From Bacteroidales bacterium (lineage in GTDB: Bacteria > Bacteroidota > Bacteroidia > Bacteroidales > GCA-2748055), in contig JARGFM010000006.1 in assembly GCA_029210725.1 (NCBI GenBank), positions 1 to 64,000 on the forward strand: a DNA stretch of 64,000 nt, given 5' to 3'. Position numbers and translations under genes: made by a program. The notes below the pieces were generated by a model. That model was given only the letters and a program-made list of their open reading frames with translations. It did not search any database and was not told the origin of the DNA. This document shows positions 15,295 through 25,404 of the stretch, one piece after another. Numbering within the stretch: the first letter of the stretch is position 1; every line of letters begins with the position of its first letter.

Positions 15295-17772
15295 TCAATA
15301 GGGATCCACATCCACAGAGATCCGGACCGATCGATATACTTCGTTCCCGGAAAGTCCGCTCAAAACCTCCTTCAGTAGCTCCCTGGCCCTTTCATAGGAA
15401 GCCTCTCTCTCGATCTTCAGCAGGATCTGCTTGTGAAAAGTATTATGGGTCTTCCTCACCGGGGGATATTGAGGGCCCAGTACCCGGTTGGAGAAAATTT
15501 GTTTTAACTCCCTTGCCATCAAGTCTGTTGCTCCATCAAGGATGGAGGGAACCTTGTGCCTGAAGCTGATCCGGATGATCCTTTTGAAGGGTGGATAGCC
15601 AAAAAGCTTCCTTTCTTCCATTTGGTCGGCATAGAGGCCCTCAAAATCACATTTACTAATGTACTGTATAACCGGATGTGCAGGATCCAGGGTCTGTACG
15701 ATCACTTTTCCCCTCTTCTTTCTTCGGCCTGCCCGGCCGCTGACCTGATGAATCAGCTGATAGCTCCTTTCAAAAGCCCTGAAATCGGGGAAGTGGAGCA
15801 TCTGATCCGCATCAAGTACCCCCACCAGTGTGACATTATGGAAATCAAAACCCTTGGAGAGCATCTGAGTACCTATCAGTACGTCCAGTTTTCCCTCGGC
15901 AAACTGGTTGATCATGGCCCTGGTCCTGTTCACGGACCGGGCCGTATCGGTGTCCAGTCGCCCCACCCTGATCCCCTCAAAGATCAGCGGCAGTTCATCC
16001 TCAATTTTCTCGGTACCGAAGCCCTTCATGCTCATGCGAGTTGCCCCGCAGGACGGGCAGGCCAGGGGCATATTTTCCTTATGACCGCAATAATGGCACT
16101 CCAGTTTCCTGCTGGTCTGGTGGTAGGTCAGGCTCACATCGCAGCGGCTACATTTGGGGATATGACTGCAATCCTCACAGATAATGTAGTGGGAGAACCC
16201 CCTCCTGTTCTGAAAAAGGATGACCTGCTCATCTGCTGCCAGAGCCTCCTTGATCGCCTCCACCAGCTGGGGGGTAAAGTGGGAAACCATCTGCTTCCGT
16301 TTAGTCGCCACTTTTATATCGGCCAGTATGATTTCAGGTGGCTCCACCTCTCCAAATCGGGAGGAGAGTCTGATATATCCGTATTTTTGGGTACGGGCGT
16401 TGTGCAGAGACTCATAGGAAGGGGTGGCAGTTCCCATTAAAACCCTGGCGTTGTGATGAAGGGCCAGTACCTGAACCGAATCGCGGGCATGATACCTGGG
16501 GGCCGGATCATGCTGTTTGTAACTGTTTTCATGCTCCTCATCAATGATAACCAGTCCCAGTTCCCTGAAAGGAAGAAAGATGGACGATCGAACCCCGATG
16601 ACCACTCCGTAAGGCTCTTCGTCGGTGAGTCCTATCAGGTTCCGGTAGACATGCACCCGGTCCGAATCGCTGTACCGGGAGTGATACACTCCCACCCTGC
16701 TGCCAAATACCTGGCGAATACGCTCAATGATTTGAGTGGTCAGAGCAATCTCGGGCAACATATAAAGTACTTGTTTGCCCTGTTCCAGCATCCCACCAAT
16801 CAGCTGCACATAGAGTTCCGTCTTTCCGCTGGAAGTGACTCCATGAAGCAATACGGCCTGATGCGAGGCGAATTGTTCCCGGATCGAATCCAGGGCCGCC
16901 TGCTGCTCCTGATTCAGTTGATTCGCCTTTCCCCCGTTTCCATCAATACCCGGATCACGCCCTTGCTCCTCCTTTTCAAATTGCTCCAGTATCCCCTTTT
17001 TTATGAGAGCAGCTGCGGCACCGGCTGCACCGGCTTCTTTTACAAGTTCACTTTTAAGCAGTCCTGTCTGAAAACCAGTTCCTTCGCTTCCCGAAAAGGA
17101 AAGCATATGCTCCATAAACTCTTTTTGCCGGGGAGCTCTGTACAGTTGATCCAGAAGTGCATGGAGCGCCTCTTCTCTTCTGAAGTTTTCTGAAACTCTG
17201 AGGTAGGCCACGGACTTTTTTGGAACCCTGTGGTCCACAAACTCGTTAATTTCCACGGCCCCTTTCTCTACCAGATATTTCAGGATTCTGACCGGGTTTT
17301 GGGAAACACCGGCCAATTGAAGATCGCCCAGAGTCACCTCACCCTGGTCCTTCACCACCTCCAGCAACAGCCTTTCCTGCTGGTCCAGCACCGTATCGTC
17401 TTCATAGCGCTTGTTATAACGCACCTTCGATTCGCTCTCCGGCCTGAGTCCTGAGGGAAGAGCGGCCCGCATCACCTCCCCCGGAGTGCACATGTAATAG
17501 GCGGATATCCAGTCCCAGAGATCGAGCTGGTGCGCACTTACCAGGGTAAATTCATCCAAAAGATCCAGAATTTTTTTGATCTGCGTACCTTCAGGAGCTT
17601 CCTGGTGGACCGTGCGGACAATGGCGCTGTAAAGGCGTTTTTTTCCAAAGGAGACTAGTACCCTGCTCCCGGGCACCACCTTCCCCCGGAGGGTTTCAGG
17701 TACCTGATAGGTATATAAGCCCTCAACGGCCAGTGGTAATATTACCTGGGCATAGAGATCCGGTCCGGACAT
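15295..17772 (-). CDS. priA: Primosomal protein N', replication restart helicase
   Basis: The protein has 825 residues. Order of parts: N-terminal 3'-end-binding domain (L-Y-A-Q-V-I-L-P-L-A), winged helix, helicase domain with Walker A GVTSSGKTELY and Walker B D-E-E-H, a zinc-binding insertion with paired cysteines (C-E-D-C, C-S-R-C, C-H-Y-C, C-P-S-C), and helicase motifs V-L-I-G-T-Q-M and Q-V-S-G-R-A-G-R. It reloads the replisome at collapsed forks. The gene lies 37 bp upstream of the rfaE1-like gene and 31 bp downstream of pfkA. Confidence 0.96.
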   Translation of the reverse strand: MSGPDLYAQVILPLAVEGLYTYQVPETLRGKVVPGSRVLVSFGKKRLYSAIVRTVHQEAPEGTQIKKILDLLDEFTLVSAHQLDLWDWISAYYMCTPGEVMRAALPSGLRPESESKVRYNKRYEDDTVLDQQERLLLEVVKDQGEVTLGDLQLAGVSQNPVRILKYLVEKGAVEINEFVDHRVPKKSVAYLRVSENFRREEALHALLDQLYRAPRQKEFMEHMLSFSGSEGTGFQTGLLKSELVKEAGAAGAAAALIKKGILEQFEKEEQGRDPGIDGNGGKANQLNQEQQAALDSIREQFASHQAVLLHGVTSSGKTELYVQLIGGMLEQGKQVLYMLPEIALTTQIIERIRQVFGSRVGVYHSRYSDSDRVHVYRNLIGLTDEEPYGVVIGVRSSIFLPFRELGLVIIDEEHENSYKQHDPAPRYHARDSVQVLALHHNARVLMGTATPSYESLHNARTQKYGYIRLSSRFGEVEPPEIILADIKVATKRKQMVSHFTPQLVEAIKEALAADEQVILFQNRRGFSHYIICEDCSHIPKCSRCDVSLTYHQTSRKLECHYCGHKENMPLACPSCGATRMSMKGFGTEKIEDELPLIFEGIRVGRLDTDTARSVNRTRAMINQFAEGKLDVLIGTQMLSKGFDFHNVTLVGVLDADQMLHFPDFRAFERSYQLIHQVSGRAGRRKKRGKVIVQTLDPAHPVIQYISKCDFEGLYADQMEERKLFGYPPFKRIIRISFRHKVPSILDGATDLMARELKQIFSNRVLGPQYPPVRKTHNTFHKQILLKIEREASYERARELLKEVLSGLSGNEVYRSVRISVDVDPY

Positions 17773-17803
17773 AGACGGTAATGTACAAAAAAAAGAGCTG
17801 GCC

Positions 17804-18787
17804 TTATACCGAGAGGATTTCCACCATCTGCAGCTGCTCGGGGTCCACGGTTTTCTGGTGTTTGATCACTTTCCGGAAAGGCACCTGATCAATCTCATTG
17901 TTATGGTATCCAACCATAACACTCTTCTGGTCGTCCATCAGGGCTTCCACAGCTGCAAAACCCAGCTTGCTGGCAGTGACCCGGTCATGGGCCGACGGAG
18001 TACCTCCCCTTTGAATATGCCCCAGTACAGAAACCCGTACATCATAATCACTGAATTCTTCTTTCACACTCTCGGCTATGGCAAAAGCTCCTCCCGATTC
18101 ATCTCCTTCTGCTACGATGATTATATTGCTTGACTTCTTTCTTTTAAAACTTTTCTGCAGGTACTCTTTCAGATTACGGGACTCCCCCTGTACTTCCGGT
18201 ATCAGAATAGCCTCAGCTCCCGTGGCGATCCCGCTGCTCAGAGCAATAAATCCGGCATCCCGGCCCATTACCTCAATAAAAAAGAGTCTGTTGTGACTTC
18301 CTGCTGTATCCCTGATCTTATCCACAGCCTCCACCACCGTATTCAATGCCGTATCATAGCCGATGGTATAATCGGTGCCAAAAATATCATTATCTATGGT
18401 CCCGGGAATTCCAATAAAAGGAATATCGTAAAACTCATCGCAGAACACACGTGCTCCGGTCAGCGAACCATCACCACCGATGACCACCACGGCATCAATC
18501 TCTGCTTCTTTAAGATTATCATAAGCCATACGGCGCCCTTCGGGTTCCATAAACTCCTTGCTCCGGGCTGTCTTCAGAATGGTTCCTCCCCTCGACAGTA
18601 TATCACTTACGCTGTGAGCCTTCAGCTCAACAAAATCCTTATGGATCATTCCGTAATAACCATAGCGGATGCCGATTACCTCCAGTCCGTAGTAAATGGC
18701 AGTGCGGGTGACACCCCTGATGGCGGCATTCATTCCCGGAGCATCCCCTCCGGAAGTAAGTACCCCTATTCTTTTAATTTTTCCCAT
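17804..18787 (-). CDS. pfkA: ATP-dependent 6-phosphofructokinase
   Basis: The 327-residue protein has the canonical motifs GVLTSGGDAPGMNAAIRG, G-G-D-G-S (ATP binding), and PGTIDNDIFGTDYTIGYDTA with the catalytic Asp of T-I-D-N-D. Gly rather than Asp at the GGDGS position favours ATP over pyrophosphate as donor (known for the family). It phosphorylates fructose 6-phosphate, the committed step of glycolysis. Its length equals that of the bacterial tetrameric enzymes. Confidence 0.96.
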   Translation of the reverse strand: MGKIKRIGVLTSGGDAPGMNAAIRGVTRTAIYYGLEVIGIRYGYYGMIHKDFVELKAHSVSDILSRGGTILKTARSKEFMEPEGRRMAYDNLKEAEIDAVVVIGGDGSLTGARVFCDEFYDIPFIGIPGTIDNDIFGTDYTIGYDTALNTVVEAVDKIRDTAGSHNRLFFIEVMGRDAGFIALSSGIATGAEAILIPEVQGESRNLKEYLQKSFKRKKSSNIIIVAEGDESGGAFAIAESVKEEFSDYDVRVSVLGHIQRGGTPSAHDRVTASKLGFAAVEALMDDQKSVMVGYHNNEIDQVPFRKVIKHQKTVDPEQLQMVEILSV

Positions 18788-18830
18788 GTTAACAGGTCCT
18801 TAGAAACAACCCAAAATTAATAAAATTGTC

Positions 18831-19718
18831 TTAAGAAGAAGTTAAGTTATTAAGCTCTTCCTTCACCGATTCCAGCTGTGCCCTGGAGGTGGAGGTAGCC
18901 CCACTGATTCCAACACTTTTGCAGGCTTCGAACCACTGCTTTTTAAGTTCTCCCTTTCCGCTGATCCAATAGCTTCGTGGATTGAGGGATTTGCAATATT
19001 CAAACAGCATTTTTCCGTTGGATGAGTTTTTTCCACTCACGAACAACATCACATCGTACTTGCTGGCAAATGCAGTGAGACCGGGTTTACGCTTTTTCAT
19101 TTGTCCACATATCGTGCAGTCCGATCTGAAATGAACAGGCGCAGTGTGTCCGGAGCCTTTCCGGAGATGTTCTTCAAGGGCCCTTTCCACCTTCCTGAAG
19201 TTTTCAGGATCCATGGTGGTCTGTGAGAAGAGGTAGGTCTTCTTATGCGGATCAATGGCTGAAACCTCTTCCACCGAGCTCAGTACCAGGGCATCCCCGT
19301 TCACCTGGCCAAGTAAACCAATGGTCTCCGGATGATCGGCTTTGCCAAATATCACAATTTGTTCCTTACTCTGATCCAAAGCATCATAAGCCTTTTTCAG
19401 TTTGAGCTGCAACCTGGCTACAATGGGACAGGTGCCGTCGATCACCTCGATTCCATTCTCTTTTGCTGTTTTGTAAGTCTGTGGAGGTTCGCCATGGGCC
19501 CGGAACAAGACCTTACCGGGAGCCAGATTTTTCAAATGCTGGTGGTTTATGGTCTTCAGTCCCAGGGCCTGCAGCCGGCGTACTTCTTCCGCATTGTGGA
19601 CCATATCTCCCAGTCCGTAAAGGGTTTCCCCCTTACGAAGATGGGATTCGGCCGTCTTAATCACCTCCTCTACCCCAAAGCAGAATCCTGCTCCGGGATC
19701 TATTTCAATTTTTATCAT
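18831..19718 (-). CDS. ispH: 4-hydroxy-3-methylbut-2-enyl diphosphate reductase
   Basis: The 295-residue protein has the three iron-sulfur cysteines in G-F-C-F-G-V (residue 13), D-G-T-C-P-I-V and S-D-C-T-I-C, plus R-A-H-G and G-K-N-S-S-N. The C-terminal motif reads G-I-S-G-A-T-S-T, a variant of the usual G-I-T-A-G-A-S-T. It makes isopentenyl and dimethylallyl diphosphate in the last step of the MEP pathway. It overlaps cmk by 14 bp on the same strand. Confidence 0.93.
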   Translation of the reverse strand: MIKIEIDPGAGFCFGVEEVIKTAESHLRKGETLYGLGDMVHNAEEVRRLQALGLKTINHQHLKNLAPGKVLFRAHGEPPQTYKTAKENGIEVIDGTCPIVARLQLKLKKAYDALDQSKEQIVIFGKADHPETIGLLGQVNGDALVLSSVEEVSAIDPHKKTYLFSQTTMDPENFRKVERALEEHLRKGSGHTAPVHFRSDCTICGQMKKRKPGLTAFASKYDVMLFVSGKNSSNGKMLFEYCKSLNPRSYWISGKGELKKQWFEACKSVGISGATSTSRAQLESVKEELNNLTSS

Positions 19719-20421
19719 GTGTCTCGGAAATTACACCCTGATACAACTCCCGGAACCAGATCATCTGCTGATCCAGGGTCATCTCGCTGTTATCAAGCAA
19801 AATAGCATCATCGGCCTTCATCAATGGACTGTCCTCCCGGTTGGAATCAATATGGTCGCGTTTCTCCAGGTTCTTTTGCACCTTTTCAAAATCAGCAGGC
19901 ATGCCCTTGTCAATCAACTCCTTATAACGCCGCTCTGCACGCACCTCCAGGGATGCAGTCAAAAAGATCTTCAGGGCTGCATCGGGGAACACCACTGTTC
20001 CAATATCACGTCCGTCCATAACCACTCCTTTCTCTCTGCCCAGTAAACGCTGATATTCGACCATTTTGCGCCGAACAGCCGAAATGGCTGCAATATAGCT
20101 CACGTGAGCGGAAACCTCCATGCTGCGTATCCGGTCTTCCACCATCCTGCCATTTAGAAATATCTCAGTCCGCTGCTTTTCCGGGTTATGTTCCAAATTC
20201 AGGCGGATATTCCGGAGCAAGGTTTCGATTTTATCAAGGGGCGGAGCACTGGTTTGATCAAATAATCCTGCCTCCATGGCCGCCAGGGTGACCGCCCTGT
20301 ACATAGCTCCCGAATCGATATAAGAATACCCCAGTTCAGCAGCAATCAGTTTGGCGAAAGTGCTCTTTCCACAGGAAGAATGCCCGTCCAGTGCTATAAT
20401 GATTTTTCTTTGTTCCACCAT
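19705..20421 (-). CDS. cmk: Cytidylate kinase
   Basis: The 238-residue protein has the P-loop ALDGHSSCGKSTFAK (about residues 9-23), Y-I-D-S-G-A-M-Y-R-A for CMP binding, and M-D-G-R-D-I-G-T-V-V-F-P. It phosphorylates CMP and dCMP. In Bacteroidota it is often next to porQ and ispH, exactly as here. Confidence 0.95.
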   Translation of the reverse strand: MVEQRKIIIALDGHSSCGKSTFAKLIAAELGYSYIDSGAMYRAVTLAAMEAGLFDQTSAPPLDKIETLLRNIRLNLEHNPEKQRTEIFLNGRMVEDRIRSMEVSAHVSYIAAISAVRRKMVEYQRLLGREKGVVMDGRDIGTVVFPDAALKIFLTASLEVRAERRYKELIDKGMPADFEKVQKNLEKRDHIDSNREDSPLMKADDAILLDNSEMTLDQQMIWFRELYQGVISETHDKN

Positions 20422-20429
20422 ATATAATA

Positions 20430-21473
20430 TCAGTTTGCCTTTCTGTAAAATTCAGAAAGGTTGGCAGTTAAGGAGAAATGATTGGTTCCCCCCGCCAGAT
20501 GGTAGGAAGAACGTCCAAATGCCATATGAAACTTGGAAACTCTAAAGCCAAAGCCCATGGAGAACCCAACCATGCCGGGATGTACATTCACCTTCATCTC
20601 CTTTCTCCGCTTATAATTATATCCCACATCAATATGAAAATTCCTCCCCAGAAGGAATTCGGTGCCCAGGACCACATGACGCATCAGGTTATCAGCAAAA
20701 TGATCAAATCCACTACGCTCGTTATCACTTCCCGTAAATGAAAGATCTTCATCCTGCAGGGTATAGCTCAGGTTCCACCGTTCCAGATGCTGCAGGGTAA
20801 CCGTAAAACGGAAAGGGGCATGCGCCAGTCTCTGGGTAACTCCGGCCTGAATCTCAAAGGGGAGAGCTTCCCTTCTTCCTGTGTAAGAACTAAGCTGGAC
20901 CCCCACATTTTTAAATACCAGGCCAAAGGTGGTGAGGGAACTGGAAAGAAAATAGCTCACTCCCAGATCCACGGCCAGGCCAAAGGAGGTATATTGTTCC
21001 AGGGAGGAGAATATGGGTTTAAGATTCACACCGGCTGTCAGCGCCGAGTCCAGAAAACTCCTGGAATATACCAGGTTCAGGGCATACTCGGAGGCCCGGA
21101 AAGTCCCCTGTGACACTCCCAGTTCATCGGTCCGTTCAAAAATGCCATAATTCACATAATGCATGCCTGCTGCAAAATTGCCAATGTCGCCTGCTGCATA
21201 GCCGTAGGAGGCATAGCCGTAATTCACTCCGGCAAAATAGTCCACATAGTTCAGACTCATGTGGCTGTGCATTCCCGGCGAAAGAAGAGCCGGATTATGA
21301 AATACCATATTGATGTCGTCATCCTTCAGGGATACCACCTCTCCTCCAAGTGCCGCGACCCGGGCCGAATTGGTAAGACCAAGAAAACTGTAGGTCGATT
21401 CTCCCCCCTTCTGAGCCATTCCCGCCTGGAAGATCAGCAACAACAACACGGTGACTGTAAAACCTCGAATCAT
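20430..21473 (-). CDS. porQ: Type IX secretion system protein PorQ
   Basis: The 347-residue protein has a signal peptide ending near residue 20 (Q-A-G-M-A-Q), then STYSFLGLTNSARVAALGGE, the conserved opening of PorQ, then beta-barrel-like strands (N-P-A-L-L, alternating aromatic strands) to the end. PorQ is an outer-membrane beta-barrel of the type IX system that helps anchor cargo. Its location next to cmk is typical. It implies that the sorting-tail protein at 60227 can be exported. Confidence 0.85.
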   Translation of the reverse strand: MIRGFTVTVLLLLIFQAGMAQKGGESTYSFLGLTNSARVAALGGEVVSLKDDDINMVFHNPALLSPGMHSHMSLNYVDYFAGVNYGYASYGYAAGDIGNFAAGMHYVNYGIFERTDELGVSQGTFRASEYALNLVYSRSFLDSALTAGVNLKPIFSSLEQYTSFGLAVDLGVSYFLSSSLTTFGLVFKNVGVQLSSYTGRREALPFEIQAGVTQRLAHAPFRFTVTLQHLERWNLSYTLQDEDLSFTGSDNERSGFDHFADNLMRHVVLGTEFLLGRNFHIDVGYNYKRRKEMKVNVHPGMVGFSMGFGFRVSKFHMAFGRSSYHLAGGTNHFSLTANLSEFYRKAN

Positions 21474-21502
21474 ATCCTTTTAACGCCAATGGAAAGGCTA
21501 TA

Positions 21503-22558
21503 TTATTCCTCCATACATTTTAAAATCTCCTCTCCCGCCAGATTAACCCACTCTCTGAACTCCCTGCAGTCAAATGAATGCATCCGTTCCAGGCTTACCC
21601 TGTCTATCTTTGAAACTGCCACTCCTATCCCCTTCGCGGTGATGTCAGCCGCATTGCAGCGCTGCTCAAAATGATTACGCGTGGGGATCACAGCCAGCGG
21701 AATCCCGTGAAAAGCAGCTTCTGCAGCGGTGTCAAATCCTGCCGTGGTAATCAGTCCCTTGCAGGAAGCCATTAAATTACTGAATTTTTGTGCTTCGAAG
21801 GCATGGAGCCTGATTCCAGCAGGAATTTCCATGGCCGGACTTAAAGAGGTGAACAGATCAGCCTGAAATCCAGGGTCGATCCGGGCCAGCCTGACCAGAT
21901 CGTAGAAGAACCCTTCCTGGAGCAGGTATACTAGGTAACGATCGCCAGGGCGATGGCTTAGCGCTCTGAAATCCTTTCTTACCAGGGGAGGGACCACCCG
22001 GATGGAGCCTCTCCCCTGTTCACGCAGAAAAGAGAATGCCAGTACCTGGTCGCAGGACCTGGCAATCAGACTCGAATGAACATTCAGCAAGATCCTGTGC
22101 CAAAGGGGCCCTATCTTAAAATGGGCACGATTCAGGTGGATATAGAAATGGTGCCCGAGGCCAATTTTTTTTATCCCGGAATCCGTTTTTCTCATAGCCA
22201 GAGCCCCAAGCAACTCATAAAAATTGAAAATCACATCGGGCCGAATGGCCGCAATCTCTTTTCTGATCCCGGCAATGGACCTGAAATAAACAAAAGAATA
22301 CAGCAGGTTAAACAGAATGGTGCGCCCCACGTAGATCCCCTTCTTATTGGGAGTCCGCAAAAAATAGGGGCAGCGGTAGATCCGAAGCCTCCCGGGAAAG
22401 CTTTCCCTGAAATAGTCCGGGACCGATCCGGGAGAGCCGCTTCCAAGCAGCACGGCCTCCACCGTATGCCCGGCTTCCAGGAGATACTCCTGAAATGCAA
22501 GCGCCTGGGACATATGTCCCTTCCCCTCGCCCTGGACAATAAAGAGACAGCTGGCCAT
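21503..22558 (-). CDS. Glycosyltransferase of the MurG/UGT-like GT-B type
   Basis: The 351-residue protein starts FIVQGEGKGHMSQALAFQEY, the glycine-rich acceptor-side loop of MurG-like enzymes, and ends with a donor-binding stretch: C-K-G-L-I-T-T-A-G-F-D-T-A-A-E-A-A-F-H-G with P-L-A-V-I-P and H-F-E-Q-R-C-N-A. It has no signal peptide. It sits 2 bp from the DMT transporter gene on the same strand. Substrate is unknown; glycolipid or surface-polymer assembly is possible. Confidence 0.8.
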   Translation of the reverse strand: MASCLFIVQGEGKGHMSQALAFQEYLLEAGHTVEAVLLGSGSPGSVPDYFRESFPGRLRIYRCPYFLRTPNKKGIYVGRTILFNLLYSFVYFRSIAGIRKEIAAIRPDVIFNFYELLGALAMRKTDSGIKKIGLGHHFYIHLNRAHFKIGPLWHRILLNVHSSLIARSCDQVLAFSFLREQGRGSIRVVPPLVRKDFRALSHRPGDRYLVYLLQEGFFYDLVRLARIDPGFQADLFTSLSPAMEIPAGIRLHAFEAQKFSNLMASCKGLITTAGFDTAAEAAFHGIPLAVIPTRNHFEQRCNAADITAKGIGVAVSKIDRVSLERMHSFDCREFREWVNLAGEEILKCMEE

Positions 22559-22560
22559 CT

Positions 22561-23493
22561 TCAGGCGTTTGGAATGTGACGAACCGATTCCCTTCCCGTG
22601 TTCCGCTTCACCCTCAGGCTGCTGATCTGCGAGAGGAACAGTCCCAGGATCACGATCAAAATACCCAGAACCTTCAGCAGTGGCATGGATTCTTTCAAAA
22701 GAAAGAAAGAGACTATGGCAGTGACAACCGGGATCAGGTTTCCGAAAATATTGGCTCTGGCTGCTCCCAGTTCCCTGATTCCTATGGTGATGAGGATAAA
22801 GCAGATCCCCGATCCGAATACTCCGAGAAATCCAACTGCCAGGAGGCTGGAGTTTGTTGCACGAGCAAGCTCCAGATGCGGAAGCTCCAGAATAAGAAAG
22901 AGCGGCAGAAACATAAGCAGACCGTAAAGACTCTGGTAGGCTGTGATCGTGATGGGGGTATAATCATCAGCCAGTGATTTAACTACCATGGTATAGGCCA
23001 CTGCGGAAATAACGGCCACAAACATAAGCAGGATCCCCTTCCAGTCGGCTGCCAATCCTTCGCTCCGGGTAAGTACCACCATCAGAACTCCCACAAAGGA
23101 GAGCAACAGTCCCAGGTAGTTCATCAAAGTCAGTTTCTCCCTGTACAGGTAGTAGGCAGCAAAGGGAACAACCAGCGGGATGGTGGAGATAATCACGGCT
23201 CCAATGGTTGCCGATACCAGGGTCAGCCCGTAGGCTTCTCCCAGGAAGTAGAAGAAAGGTTCTGCAAGTGCCAGCAATAGAAACCATAGCTGATCCTTTC
23301 GCCTGATCCTGTTTAGTCTTTTGAAGAGCAGGGCAAATCCGAACAGAAAAACGATGGAGACGAGCAGCCTGAAAAAGACAATGCTTATCGGTCTGAAGGA
23401 CTGATAGGCAAATTTGAAAACAACAAAAGTAAATCCCCAGAAGATCATCGCCAGGATGACCAGAAAATATACCCCCGATTTAGATTTACTCAT
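22561..23493 (-). CDS. EamA/DMT-family transporter
   Basis: The 310-residue protein has ten hydrophobic segments in two EamA halves; F-K-F-A-Y-Q-S-F-R-P near the first loop and G-L-L-L-S-F-V-G-V near the middle are typical. Members export metabolites such as amino acids or purines across the inner membrane; the substrate is not predictable. Its start codon shares one base with the clpX stop, so it is probably read through from clpX. Confidence 0.9.
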   Translation of the reverse strand: MSKSKSGVYFLVILAMIFWGFTFVVFKFAYQSFRPISIVFFRLLVSIVFLFGFALLFKRLNRIRRKDQLWFLLLALAEPFFYFLGEAYGLTLVSATIGAVIISTIPLVVPFAAYYLYREKLTLMNYLGLLLSFVGVLMVVLTRSEGLAADWKGILLMFVAVISAVAYTMVVKSLADDYTPITITAYQSLYGLLMFLPLFLILELPHLELARATNSSLLAVGFLGVFGSGICFILITIGIRELGAARANIFGNLIPVVTAIVSFFLLKESMPLLKVLGILIVILGLFLSQISSLRVKRNTGRESVRHIPNA

Positions 23494-24710
23494 CAGGCAG
23501 CCTTCAGGCGCTTCAGATTCGCCTTCTCAAGTTTCTCCCTGGCATATTTGATCCCGATATTTATATCCCCCGGATTCTCCTTGGAAGGTAACTCGAACAT
23601 GGCATCCATTATAATAGCCTCACAAATGGAGCGCAATCCCCTGGCACCCAGCTTAAATTCAATAGCTTTTTGCACTATGTAATCCAGCACTTTCTCGTCC
23701 CAGGACAGTTTAATCCCATCCATTTCAAACAATTTTTCATATTGCTTGATGAGGGCATTTTTAGGTTCCGTAAGGATTCTGCGAAGGGCTTTCTCACTGA
23801 GTGGATCCAGGTAAGTAAGGACCGGCAGACGACCAATGATCTCAGGGATCATTCCAAAGGCCTTCAGGTCCTGAGGGGCCACATACTGAAGCAGGTTATC
23901 CTTATCCACACGGTCCACCTTCTTGGCCGCATTATAGCCTACCACCTGGGTATTCATCCGGTTAGCTATCTTGTTTTCGATCCCGTCAAACGCCCCGCCG
24001 CAAATAAAGAGTATGTTTTTCGTATTGACCGGTATCATTTTCTGGTCGGGATGCTTCCTTCCGCCCTGGGGAGGAACATTGATTATGGATCCCTCCAGCA
24101 ATTTCAGCAGACCTTGCTGAACGCCTTCACCCGAAACATCCCTGGTAATGGAAGGGTTGTCGCTCTTGCGTGCAATCTTGTCGATTTCATCAATAAAAAC
24201 AATCCCCTTTTCAGCAGCTTCCACATTGTAATCGGCCACCTGCAGCAAGCGGGTCAGCACACTCTCTATATCCTCGCCCACATAACCGGCTTCGGTAAGC
24301 ACCGTAGCATCCACAATGGTGAAAGGCACATGGAGCATCCGGGCAATGGTTCTGGCCAGCAGTGTTTTACCCGTACCGGTCTCTCCGACCAGAACGATGT
24401 TTGATTTCTCAATTTCCACATCATCCTTGCTATCGAGTTGCATCAACCTTTTATAGTGGTTATATACCGCTACAGATAAGTACTTTTTAGCTTCTTCCTG
24501 CCCGATCACATAGAGATCCAGAAAGCTCTTTATCTCCGTGGGCTTCAATAATTTAATCTGCCCTATATCAAACTCGCCATTGGCCCCCAGTTCCTCCTGT
24601 ACGATGCTGTAAGCCTGTTCGATACAGCGGTCACAGATGTGGCCGGAAATACCGGCGATAAGAAGGTTGGTGTCCTTCTTCTCTCTTCCGCAAAAAGAGC
24701 AACGGTCCAT
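23493..24710 (-). CDS. clpX: ATP-dependent Clp protease ATP-binding subunit ClpX
   Basis: The 405-residue protein starts with the zinc domain C-S-F-C-G-R-E-K...C-D-R-C, then the AAA+ domain with Walker A GETGTGKTLLA, Walker B F-I-D-E-I-D-K-I, pore loop G-Y-V-G-E-D, and sensor 2 G-A-R-G-L-R. It unfolds substrates for ClpP. It follows clpP after 2 bp. Confidence 0.97.
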   Translation of the reverse strand: MDRCSFCGREKKDTNLLIAGISGHICDRCIEQAYSIVQEELGANGEFDIGQIKLLKPTEIKSFLDLYVIGQEEAKKYLSVAVYNHYKRLMQLDSKDDVEIEKSNIVLVGETGTGKTLLARTIARMLHVPFTIVDATVLTEAGYVGEDIESVLTRLLQVADYNVEAAEKGIVFIDEIDKIARKSDNPSITRDVSGEGVQQGLLKLLEGSIINVPPQGGRKHPDQKMIPVNTKNILFICGGAFDGIENKIANRMNTQVVGYNAAKKVDRVDKDNLLQYVAPQDLKAFGMIPEIIGRLPVLTYLDPLSEKALRRILTEPKNALIKQYEKLFEMDGIKLSWDEKVLDYIVQKAIEFKLGARGLRSICEAIIMDAMFELPSKENPGDINIGIKYAREKLEKANLKRLKAA

Positions 24711-24712
24711 GA

Positions 24713-25393
24713 TTATTTGTCTTTTGTTCTAAGCAAAACCTCATCGATCATGCCATAGTCCTTGGCTTCGGCAGCTGTCATCCAGAAATCACGATCCCCG
24801 TCTTTCTCTACCTCTTCAATGGATTTCCCCGAATGATCGGCAATGATCGCGTAAAGTTCTTTTTTCATTTTCAGGATTTCGCGGGTAGTGATCTCAATAT
24901 CCGAAGCCTGACCCTGCGCCCCACCCATGGGCTGGTGAATCATCACCCTGCTGTGTTTCAGCGCGGAACGCTTCCCGGGGGTTCCCGCAGCCAGTAAAAC
25001 GGCTCCCATGGAGGCCGCCATTCCTGTACAGATAGTGGCCACATCGCACGAAGTATACTGCATCGTATCATAGATCCCCAGTCCTGCATGGACGGCTCCT
25101 CCGGGAGTATTGAAATAAACCTGGATATCTTTATTGGGATCGGCCGAATCGAGATAGAGGAGCTGTGCCTGAATGATATTGGCCACGTAATCATCAATGG
25201 GGGCTCCCAGAAAGATAATGCGATCCATCATCAACCTGGAAAAAACATCCATGGAGGCCACATTTAACTGTCTTTCCTCTATAATGGTCGGTGAAATGTA
25301 ACTATTATACAAAGAGCTAAACTGATGGAGCGTCATACTGCTGATGCCCATATGTTTGGTAGCAAACTTCTTAAAATCGTCGTTCTGGTTCAT
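24713..25393 (-). CDS. clpP: ATP-dependent Clp protease proteolytic subunit
   Basis: The 226-residue serine protease has the catalytic Ser in G-M-A-A-S-M-G-A and His in R-V-M-I-H-Q-P-M-G-G; the Asp lies in the D-R-D-F-W-M region. A Bacteroidota-type N-terminal extension (about 30 residues) precedes the core. It sits between tig and clpX, the usual order. Confidence 0.97.
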   Translation of the reverse strand: MNQNDDFKKFATKHMGISSMTLHQFSSLYNSYISPTIIEERQLNVASMDVFSRLMMDRIIFLGAPIDDYVANIIQAQLLYLDSADPNKDIQVYFNTPGGAVHAGLGIYDTMQYTSCDVATICTGMAASMGAVLLAAGTPGKRSALKHSRVMIHQPMGGAQGQASDIEITTREILKMKKELYAIIADHSGKSIEEVEKDGDRDFWMTAAEAKDYGMIDEVLLRTKDK

Positions 25394-25404
25394 GGAATTG
25401 CTTT

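Noticed and set aside
15556-16440. Plus-strand open frame of 294 codons
   Set aside because: It is antisense to priA and its translation has no domain-like character.
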